Source: an uncultured Prevotellaceae bacterium (GTDB taxonomy: Bacteria > Bacteroidota > Bacteroidia > Bacteroidales > Bacteroidaceae). From it: a DNA stretch of 6,032 bases. Every line of letters begins with the position of its first letter. The stretch's first letter is position 1. Shown here piece by piece: positions 1 to 6,032 of the stretch. Made by a program: the position numbers and the translations under genes. The stretch spans positions 1 to 6,032 of the forward strand of contig CAMJIA010000082.1 of NCBI GenBank assembly GCA_946405695.1. Direction: 5' to 3'. The notes beneath the pieces were generated by a model. It searched no databases and was not told the DNA's origin. It saw only the letters and a program-made list of their open reading frames with translations.

Positions 1-308
1 TGCACCAGTATGCCGTAGTTCATCACGGGATGGTGGTGCCAGCCCAGCTTCTGACCTGCGGGGAAGACATACTTCACAGCCACCAGTTCGGGTTTACCCT
101 GGAAATAGTCGGGCAGATCCACGCCGTCCCAGCTCTTGCTGGTACGAATCAGTTCCTCACTCACTACTTTCTTTACAGAATCGGCCACTTGTACCTCAGC
201 AGTGTTCTCTTGTGCCTGCTGAGCCTGCTTCTCCTTACAAGAGGTCATCACACTAGCGCTGCAAATGAGGGTGGCAGCGAGCACCCAATTCATCATCTTT
301 TTCATCAT
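1..308 (-). CDS. Cupin-domain lipoprotein, 5' part only (C-terminus beyond window)
   Basis: The first 102 codons are present; the gene runs off the left edge. The N-terminus is a lipoprotein signal: basic MMKK, a short hydrophobic stretch (about residues 8-21) and a lipobox-like M21-T-S-C24, so the mature protein should start at C24 and be anchored in the envelope. A Gln/Glu/Ala-rich linker follows (about 25-50). From about residue 72 the sequence looks like the start of a small cupin beta-barrel, with the metal-binding pattern G85-x5-H91-x-H93 in GWHHHPVMNYG. The Glu usual in cupin motif 1 is Asn97 or Tyr98 here. Cupin motif 2 lies outside the window, so function and metal cannot be stated. 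The start at 308 is preferred because its ATG overlaps the upstream stop codon as ATGA; the in-frame ATG at 305 is the alternative. It is the last visible gene of the lipid A operon. The lipoprotein call is firm, the cupin call good, the role unknown. Confidence 0.8.
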   Translation of the reverse strand, partial: MMKKMMNWVLAATLICSASVMTSCKEKQAQQAQENTAEVQVADSVKKVVSEELIRTSKSWDGVDLPDYFQGKPELVAVKYVFPAGQKLGWHHHPVMNYGILV

Positions 309-1885
309 TGTTCTGTTGTTATTAGGTTATTTGTAAAAATGTCATAGTCTTTGTTGTAAGCCGGTGACTGGATAGACAGCAAGTTGAGGACGGAGTGGAA
401 GACGTAGTGCTGCTCCAGCACCTCAGGAAGGTCGCTCCTATACTCACGGAAGCCCTCTGATGTCCATACTAGGAATGGTATCTCATACTGTTCCTTGGGT
501 GCCAGTTTCTTTGGCAGACCATGCATGAATATCTTGTTCTCACCGAGCGACTCACCATGATCGGAAATAAATATCATGGCACTCTTCCAGTCTTTCAAAT
601 CGCGCAGGGTGTTGATAAGACCATCCAAGAGGAAGTCGGTATAGCGGATGGTATTGTCATAGGCATTCACCAGCATGTCGATATGTTTCTCACCCTCCTC
701 CACATTCTTTGCAACAGGCTTGTACACCTCAAATTCCTTGGGGTATTTATTGACATATTGAGGACCGTGGCTGGTACTGGTGTGCAGAACTATCAGCACC
801 TTGTTCTTGCTACTTGACTCAATACGCTGGCGAAGACCTGCAAAGAGAATGGCGTCATGGTCGCAATTCATATTGGGATATTGACTGGTCAGATCCAGGT
901 TCGTCTGATACTCGTCAATATGTATGGGCGGCTCTCCCCAGTTGGAGGTGCGCCATGCCACGTCGGCTCCTGTTCGGAAGGCGTAGTTGGGCAACAGTTC
1001 GTACAGGTCACCACTGTCTTTCGGCTCAAGGATAGCCTTAGTGCCGGCTGTGGTATAGGTGGCACAGGAGGTGGCCTGGAACACCTTCAATTCCTGCTGT
1101 TTCGACAGCAGTGGATTGGTGTCACGCTGGTAGCCGTAGAGTTGGAAGTTGGCTTTTCTTGCCGATTCGCCAATGACGAGCACCACCACAGTTTTCTCAT
1201 CATCAGTAAACTTACCGTCGGGCAGTTTGATTTCCTCAGCCTGCTTGTCCTGACTAATACTGATGACACGACACGTATTGACTATGTACGACCAAGGCTG
1301 TAGCAATCCTCCCAATTCAGTATCATGCTGACTGATGAACAGTGTCTGATTGATGTTCAGCAATGCAATGACGAGAATGACAGCCAGCGAACCACCGCAA
1401 TAGACACCCATCTTTTTCGCTTTCTCCATCACCACCGGCTGTAACAGACAGAACAGGGCAGGAAGAATGCCAAAGACCAGGATGAAAAGCCATAGTCCCC
1501 AGCTGAAGAATCCCGAAGCCTCTGAGTATCTGGTGTTGAACACATTTCCGATGGTAATCTCATCGATGATGATGTTGTAGTTCAGGATGAAAAAGATGGA
1601 TGTGGCATTGATAACCGATAGGATAGCCAGCAAGATGCGTCCCACTATTCTCATGCAGAACATGGTGAGATAGGTCATCATGAAGTTTACCGCCAACATG
1701 ATGATCACCAGCGATACCGTCAGCCATACGACACCTATCGAACTCTCATTGCTGTTTTCAATAGCAAAATCAAAGAATGGAATGTTGTACAGTAATAGGG
1801 TGCCTATACTAACGATACATGAGAAAGTGATAAGCGACATAGGTCGCTTAAGTACCTTTCTTATCTTGCGAAATAGTGCAGTCAT
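305..1885 (-). CDS. eptA: Phosphoethanolamine transferase, EptA/MCR family (lipid A modification)
   Basis: Inner-membrane enzyme expected to move phosphoethanolamine from phosphatidylethanolamine to lipid A on the periplasmic face. The 526-residue protein (family members are about 540) has five predicted membrane spans (about 16-38, 49-73, 79-105, 128-148, 159-178) and then a sulfatase-fold periplasmic domain from about 230. The catalytic set is complete and correctly spaced: E240 in IGES, nucleophile T278 (four residues after C274, as T285 follows C281 in MCR-1), H373 in SHGP, D442-H443 in SDHGES and H455 in MHG. The D442-to-H455 spacing of 13 equals that in EptA and MCR-1. The start is placed at the ATG at 1885, 2 nt after the phosphatase stop; a TTG at 1891 would add two residues. 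Oddity: the periplasmic domain has only three cysteines (C205, C274, C341), so the family's usual disulfides are absent. Family is sure; the exact acceptor (lipid A 1- or 4'-position, or another glycan) is inferred from the neighbour. Confidence 0.93.
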   Translation of the reverse strand: MTALFRKIRKVLKRPMSLITFSCIVSIGTLLLYNIPFFDFAIENSNESSIGVVWLTVSLVIIMLAVNFMMTYLTMFCMRIVGRILLAILSVINATSIFFILNYNIIIDEITIGNVFNTRYSEASGFFSWGLWLFILVFGILPALFCLLQPVVMEKAKKMGVYCGGSLAVILVIALLNINQTLFISQHDTELGGLLQPWSYIVNTCRVISISQDKQAEEIKLPDGKFTDDEKTVVVLVIGESARKANFQLYGYQRDTNPLLSKQQELKVFQATSCATYTTAGTKAILEPKDSGDLYELLPNYAFRTGADVAWRTSNWGEPPIHIDEYQTNLDLTSQYPNMNCDHDAILFAGLRQRIESSSKNKVLIVLHTSTSHGPQYVNKYPKEFEVYKPVAKNVEEGEKHIDMLVNAYDNTIRYTDFLLDGLINTLRDLKDWKSAMIFISDHGESLGENKIFMHGLPKKLAPKEQYEIPFLVWTSEGFREYRSDLPEVLEQHYVFHSVLNLLSIQSPAYNKDYDIFTNNLITTEQ

Positions 1886-1886
1886 A

Positions 1887-1907
1887 TTCAATGTTCAATT
1901 TTCAATA
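1887..1907. repeat. Three tandem 7-nt repeats (TTCAATN) at the phosphatase/transferase junction
   Basis: The plus strand carries TTCAATG, TTCAATT and TTCAATA back to back. On the coding (minus) strand they read as ATTGAA units that encode the last phosphatase residues (K-I-E-H) and its stop, and end 2 nt upstream of the transferase ATG. Because the unit is 7 nt, gain or loss of one copy would shift the phosphatase frame; loss of one copy would carry it about 13 codons into the transferase gene to a TAA. A/T-rich repeats of this kind are frequent in Bacteroidales spacer DNA, and only three copies are present, so variability is speculative. Confidence 0.6.
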
Positions 1908-2568
1908 TCTTGTCCTTGCACAGGAAGAACATCAGGAATGGTGTTACAAAACCAATGATGCTGCCCACACACACATCCGATAGGAAGTGTTGTGAAAGAT
2001 AGATACGTGAGTATGCGCCAAGAGCGGCCATAGCCAGCAGCATCAACAACGACGCATTAAACAAGAACTTCGTCCTGAGGGTATGTGGTTTGGCATCGCG
2101 GATATAGTGATATGCCAGAATAATCACACAGCAGGTGAAAAACATAAAGAACGTAGACGAATGTCCTGAAGGGAATGAATTGCTATGATGCATCTTTACA
2201 CCCTCCACCAGGGGCAACACCCAATCAGGGTATTGTTCGAACACAACGACAGGACGATCGCTTCTGAAGATGTGCTTCAATATCTGCACCATGACACCTC
2301 CCGTTGCCTCGCACATGGCATAGAAGATGGTCATCTTCGGCTTCTTCCACAGCAATGGTAGCAGTGCCACTACATACAATGGCCACTCTGCCAACAAGGT
2401 GTAATATTTGAAGAAAGTATCCTGAAAACTGGTGTGATGGGAGTTGAGCAGCATGTGAAGCTCTGGCTTCGGATATGCATACAACAATCCGAGTACAGCC
2501 ATGAGCAATACCAAATAGGGAATCACATAGCTGTAAACTGTTCTAATAAATTCTTGTTTGCTAATCAT
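1888..2568 (-). CDS. PAP2-family membrane phosphatase, probable lipid A phosphatase (LpxE/LpxF-like)
   Basis: Membrane phosphatase of 226 residues with all three PAP2 motifs: K98-x6-R105-P106, P133-S-G-H136 and S187-R188-x5-H194-x3-D198; H136 and H194 are the expected acid/base and nucleophile. Hydrophobic spans lie at about 11-32, 62-74, 80-97, 138-156, 168-186 and 199-217, giving a six-span layout with the active site at the periplasmic side. PAP2 enzymes dephosphorylate lipid A, undecaprenyl pyrophosphate or phosphatidylglycerol phosphate; the phosphoethanolamine transferase 2 nt downstream argues for lipid A, as in the H. pylori LpxE-EptA pair. Which phosphate is removed cannot be read from sequence. 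The start is set at the ATG at 2568 because the -7 promoter element lies at 2587-2594; an in-frame ATG at 2616 would lie upstream of the predicted transcript and adds a non-conserved 16-residue leader. Undecaprenyl-pyrophosphate phosphatase is the main alternative. Confidence 0.9.
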   Translation of the reverse strand: MISKQEFIRTVYSYVIPYLVLLMAVLGLLYAYPKPELHMLLNSHHTSFQDTFFKYYTLLAEWPLYVVALLPLLWKKPKMTIFYAMCEATGGVMVQILKHIFRSDRPVVVFEQYPDWVLPLVEGVKMHHSNSFPSGHSSTFFMFFTCCVIILAYHYIRDAKPHTLRTKFLFNASLLMLLAMAALGAYSRIYLSQHFLSDVCVGSIIGFVTPFLMFFLCKDKILKIEH

Positions 2569-2586
2569 TACATTACTAATCCGCTG

Positions 2587-2617
2587 CAAAGATACAAAAA
2601 ATCTACAAAACCACAAC
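2587..2617 (-). promoter_or_regulatory. Bacteroidetes-type promoter for the lipid A operon
   Basis: On the minus strand a perfect -7 element TATCTTTG (2594-2587) matches TAnnTTTG, with GTTG (2617-2614) 19 nt upstream as a 3-of-4 match to the -33 TTTG box. Transcription would begin near 2580, about 12 nt before the phosphatase ATG at 2568, leaving a very short leader with no Shine-Dalgarno. This fixes the choice of start codon for the phosphatase. Confidence 0.7.
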
Positions 2618-2636
2618 AGGTTTCGCAGAAATTTTA

Positions 2637-2644
2637 TACCTTTG
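2637..2644 (+). promoter_or_regulatory. Bacteroidetes -7 promoter element for the PL11 lyase gene
   Basis: TACCTTTG is a perfect TAnnTTTG match on the plus strand, about 41 nt before the lyase ATG at 2686, predicting a leader of roughly 35 nt. No TTTG box is found 19-21 nt upstream (the region reads ACAACAGG), which suggests a weak or activator-dependent promoter. The leader is A/T-rich and lacks a Shine-Dalgarno, as is usual in this phylum. Confidence 0.6.
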
Positions 2645-2685
2645 TACCCGCAAACAAACTACTACGTTATTAATACTACAAATCA

Positions 2686-5600
2686 ATGAAATCAAAAAGC
2701 TACGCTTTGACGGCATTGTCGCATATCGTTGTGACAGTCATGCTCGTCGTGCTTTCCCCTGTTTCGCTCTATGCCCAGCGACTGCAGCAGCCATTGGACC
2801 GTGGCGTAGTGGCGGTTTATCGCTCTGGTGGTCGTAGTGTCACCTCGTCGGGTGGTACGGGTTACCTCGTCTCTTGGCGCAAACTGGCACAGGAACCTGA
2901 GGGTACCACCTATAATGTGTATAGGCGTGCACAGGGTTCGACGGAATTCACGAAGATGAACAGCACGCCCCTGAAAGTGACGAACTACAAGCCGTCGTCG
3001 CTGGCAAACAATACGGAGTATGCGGTAACGGCCATCACCCCCGAAGGTGTAGAGGGTCCAAAGAGCAAGCCTTTTCTCTACAAGACTCAGTCGTGGCCCA
3101 ATGTGTGGCTGAACATCGACTTCGATGATAATGTGATACGTCGTGATGACTACCGTACAAAATACTGCTGGCCCATAGATACCGATGGCGACGGTGAATA
3201 TGATGCCGTGGTGGTGGACCGCTTGTATGCTGGTGCGGCCTCGGGCGAGGAGGATACGGAGAATACCGCTACGACAAGCCACAAGATTCAGGCCTACCGT
3301 TTTTCGGGCGAACTGCTGTGGACGGTAGACATGGGACCGAATGTGAACATCTGTGGCGGACAGAACGACATGGTGGTGGCATGGGATATCAACTGCGACG
3401 GACGCTGTGAGGTGATGGTGCGCAGCAGCGACGGTACCCGCTTCTGGGACAAGCAGAACGAGACATGGGGCAAGTACGCCATGGGGAGTCTGGTGCCCGA
3501 TGTAGATGGCGACGGCATCGTGGACTATCGCACACAGGAGGTACGCAACCGTCCGTTCTATATCAGCGTCATCGACGGACTGACAGGCGAGGAAATAGCC
3601 TGCAGTGAACTGAAATACGACGAGGTACACGACGGCTCGGACAGTTACACCCGCACCTCGCGTCCCAACTATATGAGCGATGGCTATTCAGCTATGGATG
3701 GCCACTTTGCCATTTGCTACCTCGACGGTATTCACCCATCGCTCGTCATGGAGTGTCTGGACCGTGACAAGAATAAGACGCACCACAACTACGTGTTCAC
3801 CTGGGAGTACGACTGGACAACGGGTGTGGCAACTAATTGGCATCATGACAAGACGTGGAGCCGTAACGACAAGACACCCTGGCCAGCAGAGTTCCACCAG
3901 TTGCGTGTGGCCGACGTGGACGGTGATGGTACTGACGAGATGATTCAGGGCGGTTACTCGGTGAATCCCAAGACGGGTTGGTTTGCCAGTCCAGGCATTG
4001 GCCACGGTGACCGCTATATTCTCAGTGACATCGACCCTGACCGTCCAGGCTTGGAGGTCTATGCCATTCAACAGTCGGCTCTACTTGGTCAGTTGCTCTA
4101 CGATGCTCGTACTACAGAACGCATAAAAGAGTGGTATCTGCCCTCTGTCTATGACGTAGGTCGCGGCACTTGTCTTGACATGGATGCTTCGCACAAGGGT
4201 TATGAGATACTGAGCTATGCTGATGAGTTCGTGTATGACTGCAAGGGCGAGAAGACCGGACAGACGCGCACGGGCTCGATGTATGAAGGCTGCTGGTGGG
4301 ATGGCGACCTGCAGCGCGAGTGGATCAACTCGCCTGGTGGCAGTGGCTGGGGCACCAACATGATGGTGTCGAAGGTGCTTGGCGACCGTCTGGTGGAGTT
4401 CTCACAGGAGAGCAACTGGGCCACTCATGGTGGCACAGGTACACGTCCGGCCTTCATGGGCGATATCATTGGTGACTGGCGCGAAGAGGTGATTCTTGCC
4501 AAGCAGAACGACAATAGCAGTACGGGTCTTGTGGGCTATACCACCGCTATGCCTACCAACTACAGCATCTACTGCCTGCAGCAAGACCCGCACTATCGTG
4601 GCGACTGCACCACACGCGGCTACTATCAGCATCCCAACACGGGGTTCTACCTGGGTGGCGACATGCCGATGCCGCCGCTTCCTCCCGTCTTTGAGGCTGA
4701 TGTGCGCAACCAGATGGCCAGTGGCAAAAGCGTGATGTTCGACCTGCAGGGGAATAACCTTGAACCAATAACCATTAACAATGAACCCACTACCCTCTAT
4801 CTGATGAATCCTCGTGGTCATGATTATACGTTTAATGGTACAGGAACAGTAGGCAATGGTCAACTCATCAAGTCTATGCAGGGAACCGTTACGTTTAACT
4901 GCAACCTGGGACACACTGGACTGAACCTCATCAGCGAGGGCGTGCTCTGCGTCAACGGCGAGATAGCCGGTCCCGTGGAACTGCGCGCTCGTGGCACGTT
5001 GAGTGGCAATGCCATCCTTCAGGACACCATCACTTTCGAGGGCGCTCTGAACTATGAGGGTTGCCGACTCGCACCTGGACAGATGGTGTCGAAGAAGAGC
5101 ATGACGCTACCAGGCAATGTCTATCTGGAATTCGGTACACGGGGCACGGATTATCTCTCGGTAGAGGGTGACCTAACCTTCAAGGGCACAAACTATATCA
5201 CAATCAGTTTTGAGGATAAGGGTGCCGGTGAATGTGTATTAGCCCAGTGTAGTGGGAACCTGACCTGCGATGTGACGAAACTGAAGACGCGCGGACTGGA
5301 GGGTGTCAACTACGACCTTATGGTTCGTGATAACAAATACCTCGTCTTGGTGCTCAACGAGACCCGTGCTCCGCAGGAAAATGTCGTGTGGACAGGCGCA
5401 GAGAGCAAGGTATGGGACTACAAGGCCAAGAACTTCAGTGTGGGCGGAAGTTCTGCTTCCGCCACCCCTACCGCTTTTGTAGCTGGCGATGCCGTCGTCT
5501 TTAATGTGCAGGCTGAGCAGAAGAACATCACCGTCAACGAGATGATGGTCACCAACGGTGTCTTCTTCGACAGCGGCACCTACACCCTTAGCGGTGAAGG

Positions 5601-6032
5601 CGGACTCAGCGGCGAGGGTGGTCTCACGGTCAACAAGGATGCCAACGTAACGCTGAATATGAAGTATAGCGACTATACGGGGAAGACCATCGTGAATGGT
5701 GGCACGCTGACCGTTCCCAACTTCTACGACGGCGGACAGAAAAGTGCGCTTGGCAGTTCTGCTGCTGACAAAGACAATCTGCAGCTGAACGGCGGTACAC
5801 TGGTACTCTCGAAAGACAATATGGGTACCGATCGCCAGATTACCCTTACCGATACTGCCACTATCTGTATCACCCAGAGCAGCAGTGCCCTCTCGCTGAA
5901 GGGCGCCGTCAGCGGTACGGGCTATCTCGTAAAGGATGGTGCCGGACAACTGAACTTCACCTATGGTGGTACGAATAACTTCGCGGGACTCATCGTGAAA
6001 AAGGGTATTGTGGCCCAGGGCGCATGGAACGC
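2686..6032 (+). CDS. Secreted PL11 rhamnogalacturonan lyase fused to autotransporter-type beta-strand repeats (C-terminus beyond window)
   Basis: An unbroken frame of 1115 codons that leaves the right edge. Residues 1-30 are a type I signal peptide (cleavage expected after LYA, before Q31). About 35-130 is a fibronectin-III-like domain and about 137-667 a PL11 beta-propeller, related to B. subtilis YesW/YesX, which cleave the rhamnogalacturonan I backbone of pectin by beta-elimination. Evidence includes WPNVWLNIDF (from 137), calcium loops DTDGDGEYD (165), DVDGDGIVD (272) and DVDGDGTDE (410), the family signature GDWREEVI (from about 597) and the closing GFYLGGDMPMPPLPP. Residues 31-667 match a whole PL11 enzyme in length. 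About 690-900 is a first beta-helix cassette with an autotransporter-type repeat near 717-764 and a LAPG turn near 800; a second opens at W902 (WTGAESKVW) with repeats at about 970-1013 and 1076-1115. The repeats probably act as a stalk or secretion scaffold. A type IX secretion tail may lie beyond the window. The lyase assignment is strong; endo or exo action is not decided. Confidence 0.92.
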   Translation, partial: MKSKSYALTALSHIVVTVMLVVLSPVSLYAQRLQQPLDRGVVAVYRSGGRSVTSSGGTGYLVSWRKLAQEPEGTTYNVYRRAQGSTEFTKMNSTPLKVTNYKPSSLANNTEYAVTAITPEGVEGPKSKPFLYKTQSWPNVWLNIDFDDNVIRRDDYRTKYCWPIDTDGDGEYDAVVVDRLYAGAASGEEDTENTATTSHKIQAYRFSGELLWTVDMGPNVNICGGQNDMVVAWDINCDGRCEVMVRSSDGTRFWDKQNETWGKYAMGSLVPDVDGDGIVDYRTQEVRNRPFYISVIDGLTGEEIACSELKYDEVHDGSDSYTRTSRPNYMSDGYSAMDGHFAICYLDGIHPSLVMECLDRDKNKTHHNYVFTWEYDWTTGVATNWHHDKTWSRNDKTPWPAEFHQLRVADVDGDGTDEMIQGGYSVNPKTGWFASPGIGHGDRYILSDIDPDRPGLEVYAIQQSALLGQLLYDARTTERIKEWYLPSVYDVGRGTCLDMDASHKGYEILSYADEFVYDCKGEKTGQTRTGSMYEGCWWDGDLQREWINSPGGSGWGTNMMVSKVLGDRLVEFSQESNWATHGGTGTRPAFMGDIIGDWREEVILAKQNDNSSTGLVGYTTAMPTNYSIYCLQQDPHYRGDCTTRGYYQHPNTGFYLGGDMPMPPLPPVFEADVRNQMASGKSVMFDLQGNNLEPITINNEPTTLYLMNPRGHDYTFNGTGTVGNGQLIKSMQGTVTFNCNLGHTGLNLISEGVLCVNGEIAGPVELRARGTLSGNAILQDTITFEGALNYEGCRLAPGQMVSKKSMTLPGNVYLEFGTRGTDYLSVEGDLTFKGTNYITISFEDKGAGECVLAQCSGNLTCDVTKLKTRGLEGVNYDLMVRDNKYLVLVLNETRAPQENVVWTGAESKVWDYKAKNFSVGGSSASATPTAFVAGDAVVFNVQAEQKNITVNEMMVTNGVFFDSGTYTLSGEGGLSGEGGLTVNKDANVTLNMKYSDYTGKTIVNGGTLTVPNFYDGGQKSALGSSAADKDNLQLNGGTLVLSKDNMGTDRQITLTDTATICITQSSSALSLKGAVSGTGYLVKDGAGQLNFTYGGTNNFAGLIVKKGIVAQGAWN

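Noticed and set aside
857..1303. 148-codon open frame on the plus strand
   Set aside because: It is antisense to the catalytic domain of the phosphoethanolamine transferase, which has all its active-site residues in frame.
1886..1891. TTG start at 1891 for the transferase
   Set aside because: It would create a 4-nt TTGA overlap with the phosphatase stop, but an in-frame ATG lies two codons later at 1885, so the rarer start is unnecessary.
2569..2616. Longer phosphatase start at the ATG at 2616 (16 extra residues)
   Set aside because: The promoter -7 element at 2587-2594 falls inside this extension, so the transcript would not contain the earlier start, and the extra residues do not resemble the family.
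2645..2685. Riboswitch or structured leader before the lyase gene
   Set aside because: The predicted leader is about 35 nt, A/T-rich, with no convincing inverted repeat and too short for a known riboswitch class.
2692..3630. 312-codon open frame on the minus strand
   Set aside because: It lies entirely antisense to the PL11 lyase, whose frame has a signal peptide and recognisable domains. The translation has no coherent motifs and looks like the mirror of codon bias.
5239..5949. 236-codon open frame on the minus strand
   Set aside because: Antisense to the beta-strand repeat region of the lyase; no recognisable family, and the plus-strand frame is clearly coding.
2686..6032. Polysaccharide utilisation locus around the lyase
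   Set aside because: No SusC/SusD pair, regulator or second carbohydrate enzyme is in the window; the only other neighbours are the divergent lipid A genes. Sequence to the right was not available.

Overview
This 6 kb window reads as chromosomal DNA of a Bacteroidales bacterium, most likely Prevotella or a close relative. The grounds are two perfect copies of the Bacteroidetes promoter -7 element (TAnnTTTG), translation starts without a purine-rich Shine-Dalgarno, a lipoprotein ending its signal in TSC, and a secreted rhamnogalacturonan lyase built onto autotransporter-type beta-helix repeats. The genus is an inference; there is no marker gene in the window.

Layout. Positions 1-2568 hold a tightly packed minus-strand operon of three genes, read from right to left: a PAP2-family membrane phosphatase (1888-2568), an EptA/MCR-type phosphoethanolamine transferase (305-1885) and the 5' part of a cupin lipoprotein (1-308, cut by the window edge). 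The junctions are a 2-nt gap and a 4-nt ATGA overlap, so the three are almost certainly co-transcribed and probably translationally coupled. Positions 2569-2685 are a 117-nt divergent promoter region. Positions 2686-6032 are one open frame on the plus strand, cut by the right edge: a PL11 rhamnogalacturonan lyase with a signal peptide, followed by at least 440 residues of beta-strand repeats.

How the genes work together. The phosphatase/transferase pair matches the two-step lipid A remodelling known from Helicobacter pylori (LpxE removes a phosphate, then EptA adds phosphoethanolamine), which lowers negative surface charge and gives polymyxin/antimicrobial-peptide resistance. The third gene, a cupin lipoprotein, has no known part in this. 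The divergent lyase belongs to pectin (rhamnogalacturonan I) degradation and is functionally separate; it shares only the promoter region. No SusC/SusD pair, mobile element, tRNA, rRNA or CRISPR array is visible. No stretch above 300 nt lacks a gene.

Nothing here is convincingly a new system. The points most worth a second look are the lipid A operon with its coupled cupin gene, the lyase-autotransporter-repeat fusion, a possibly altered active-site loop in the lyase, the missing disulfide cysteines in the transferase, and a heptamer tandem repeat sitting on a gene junction.
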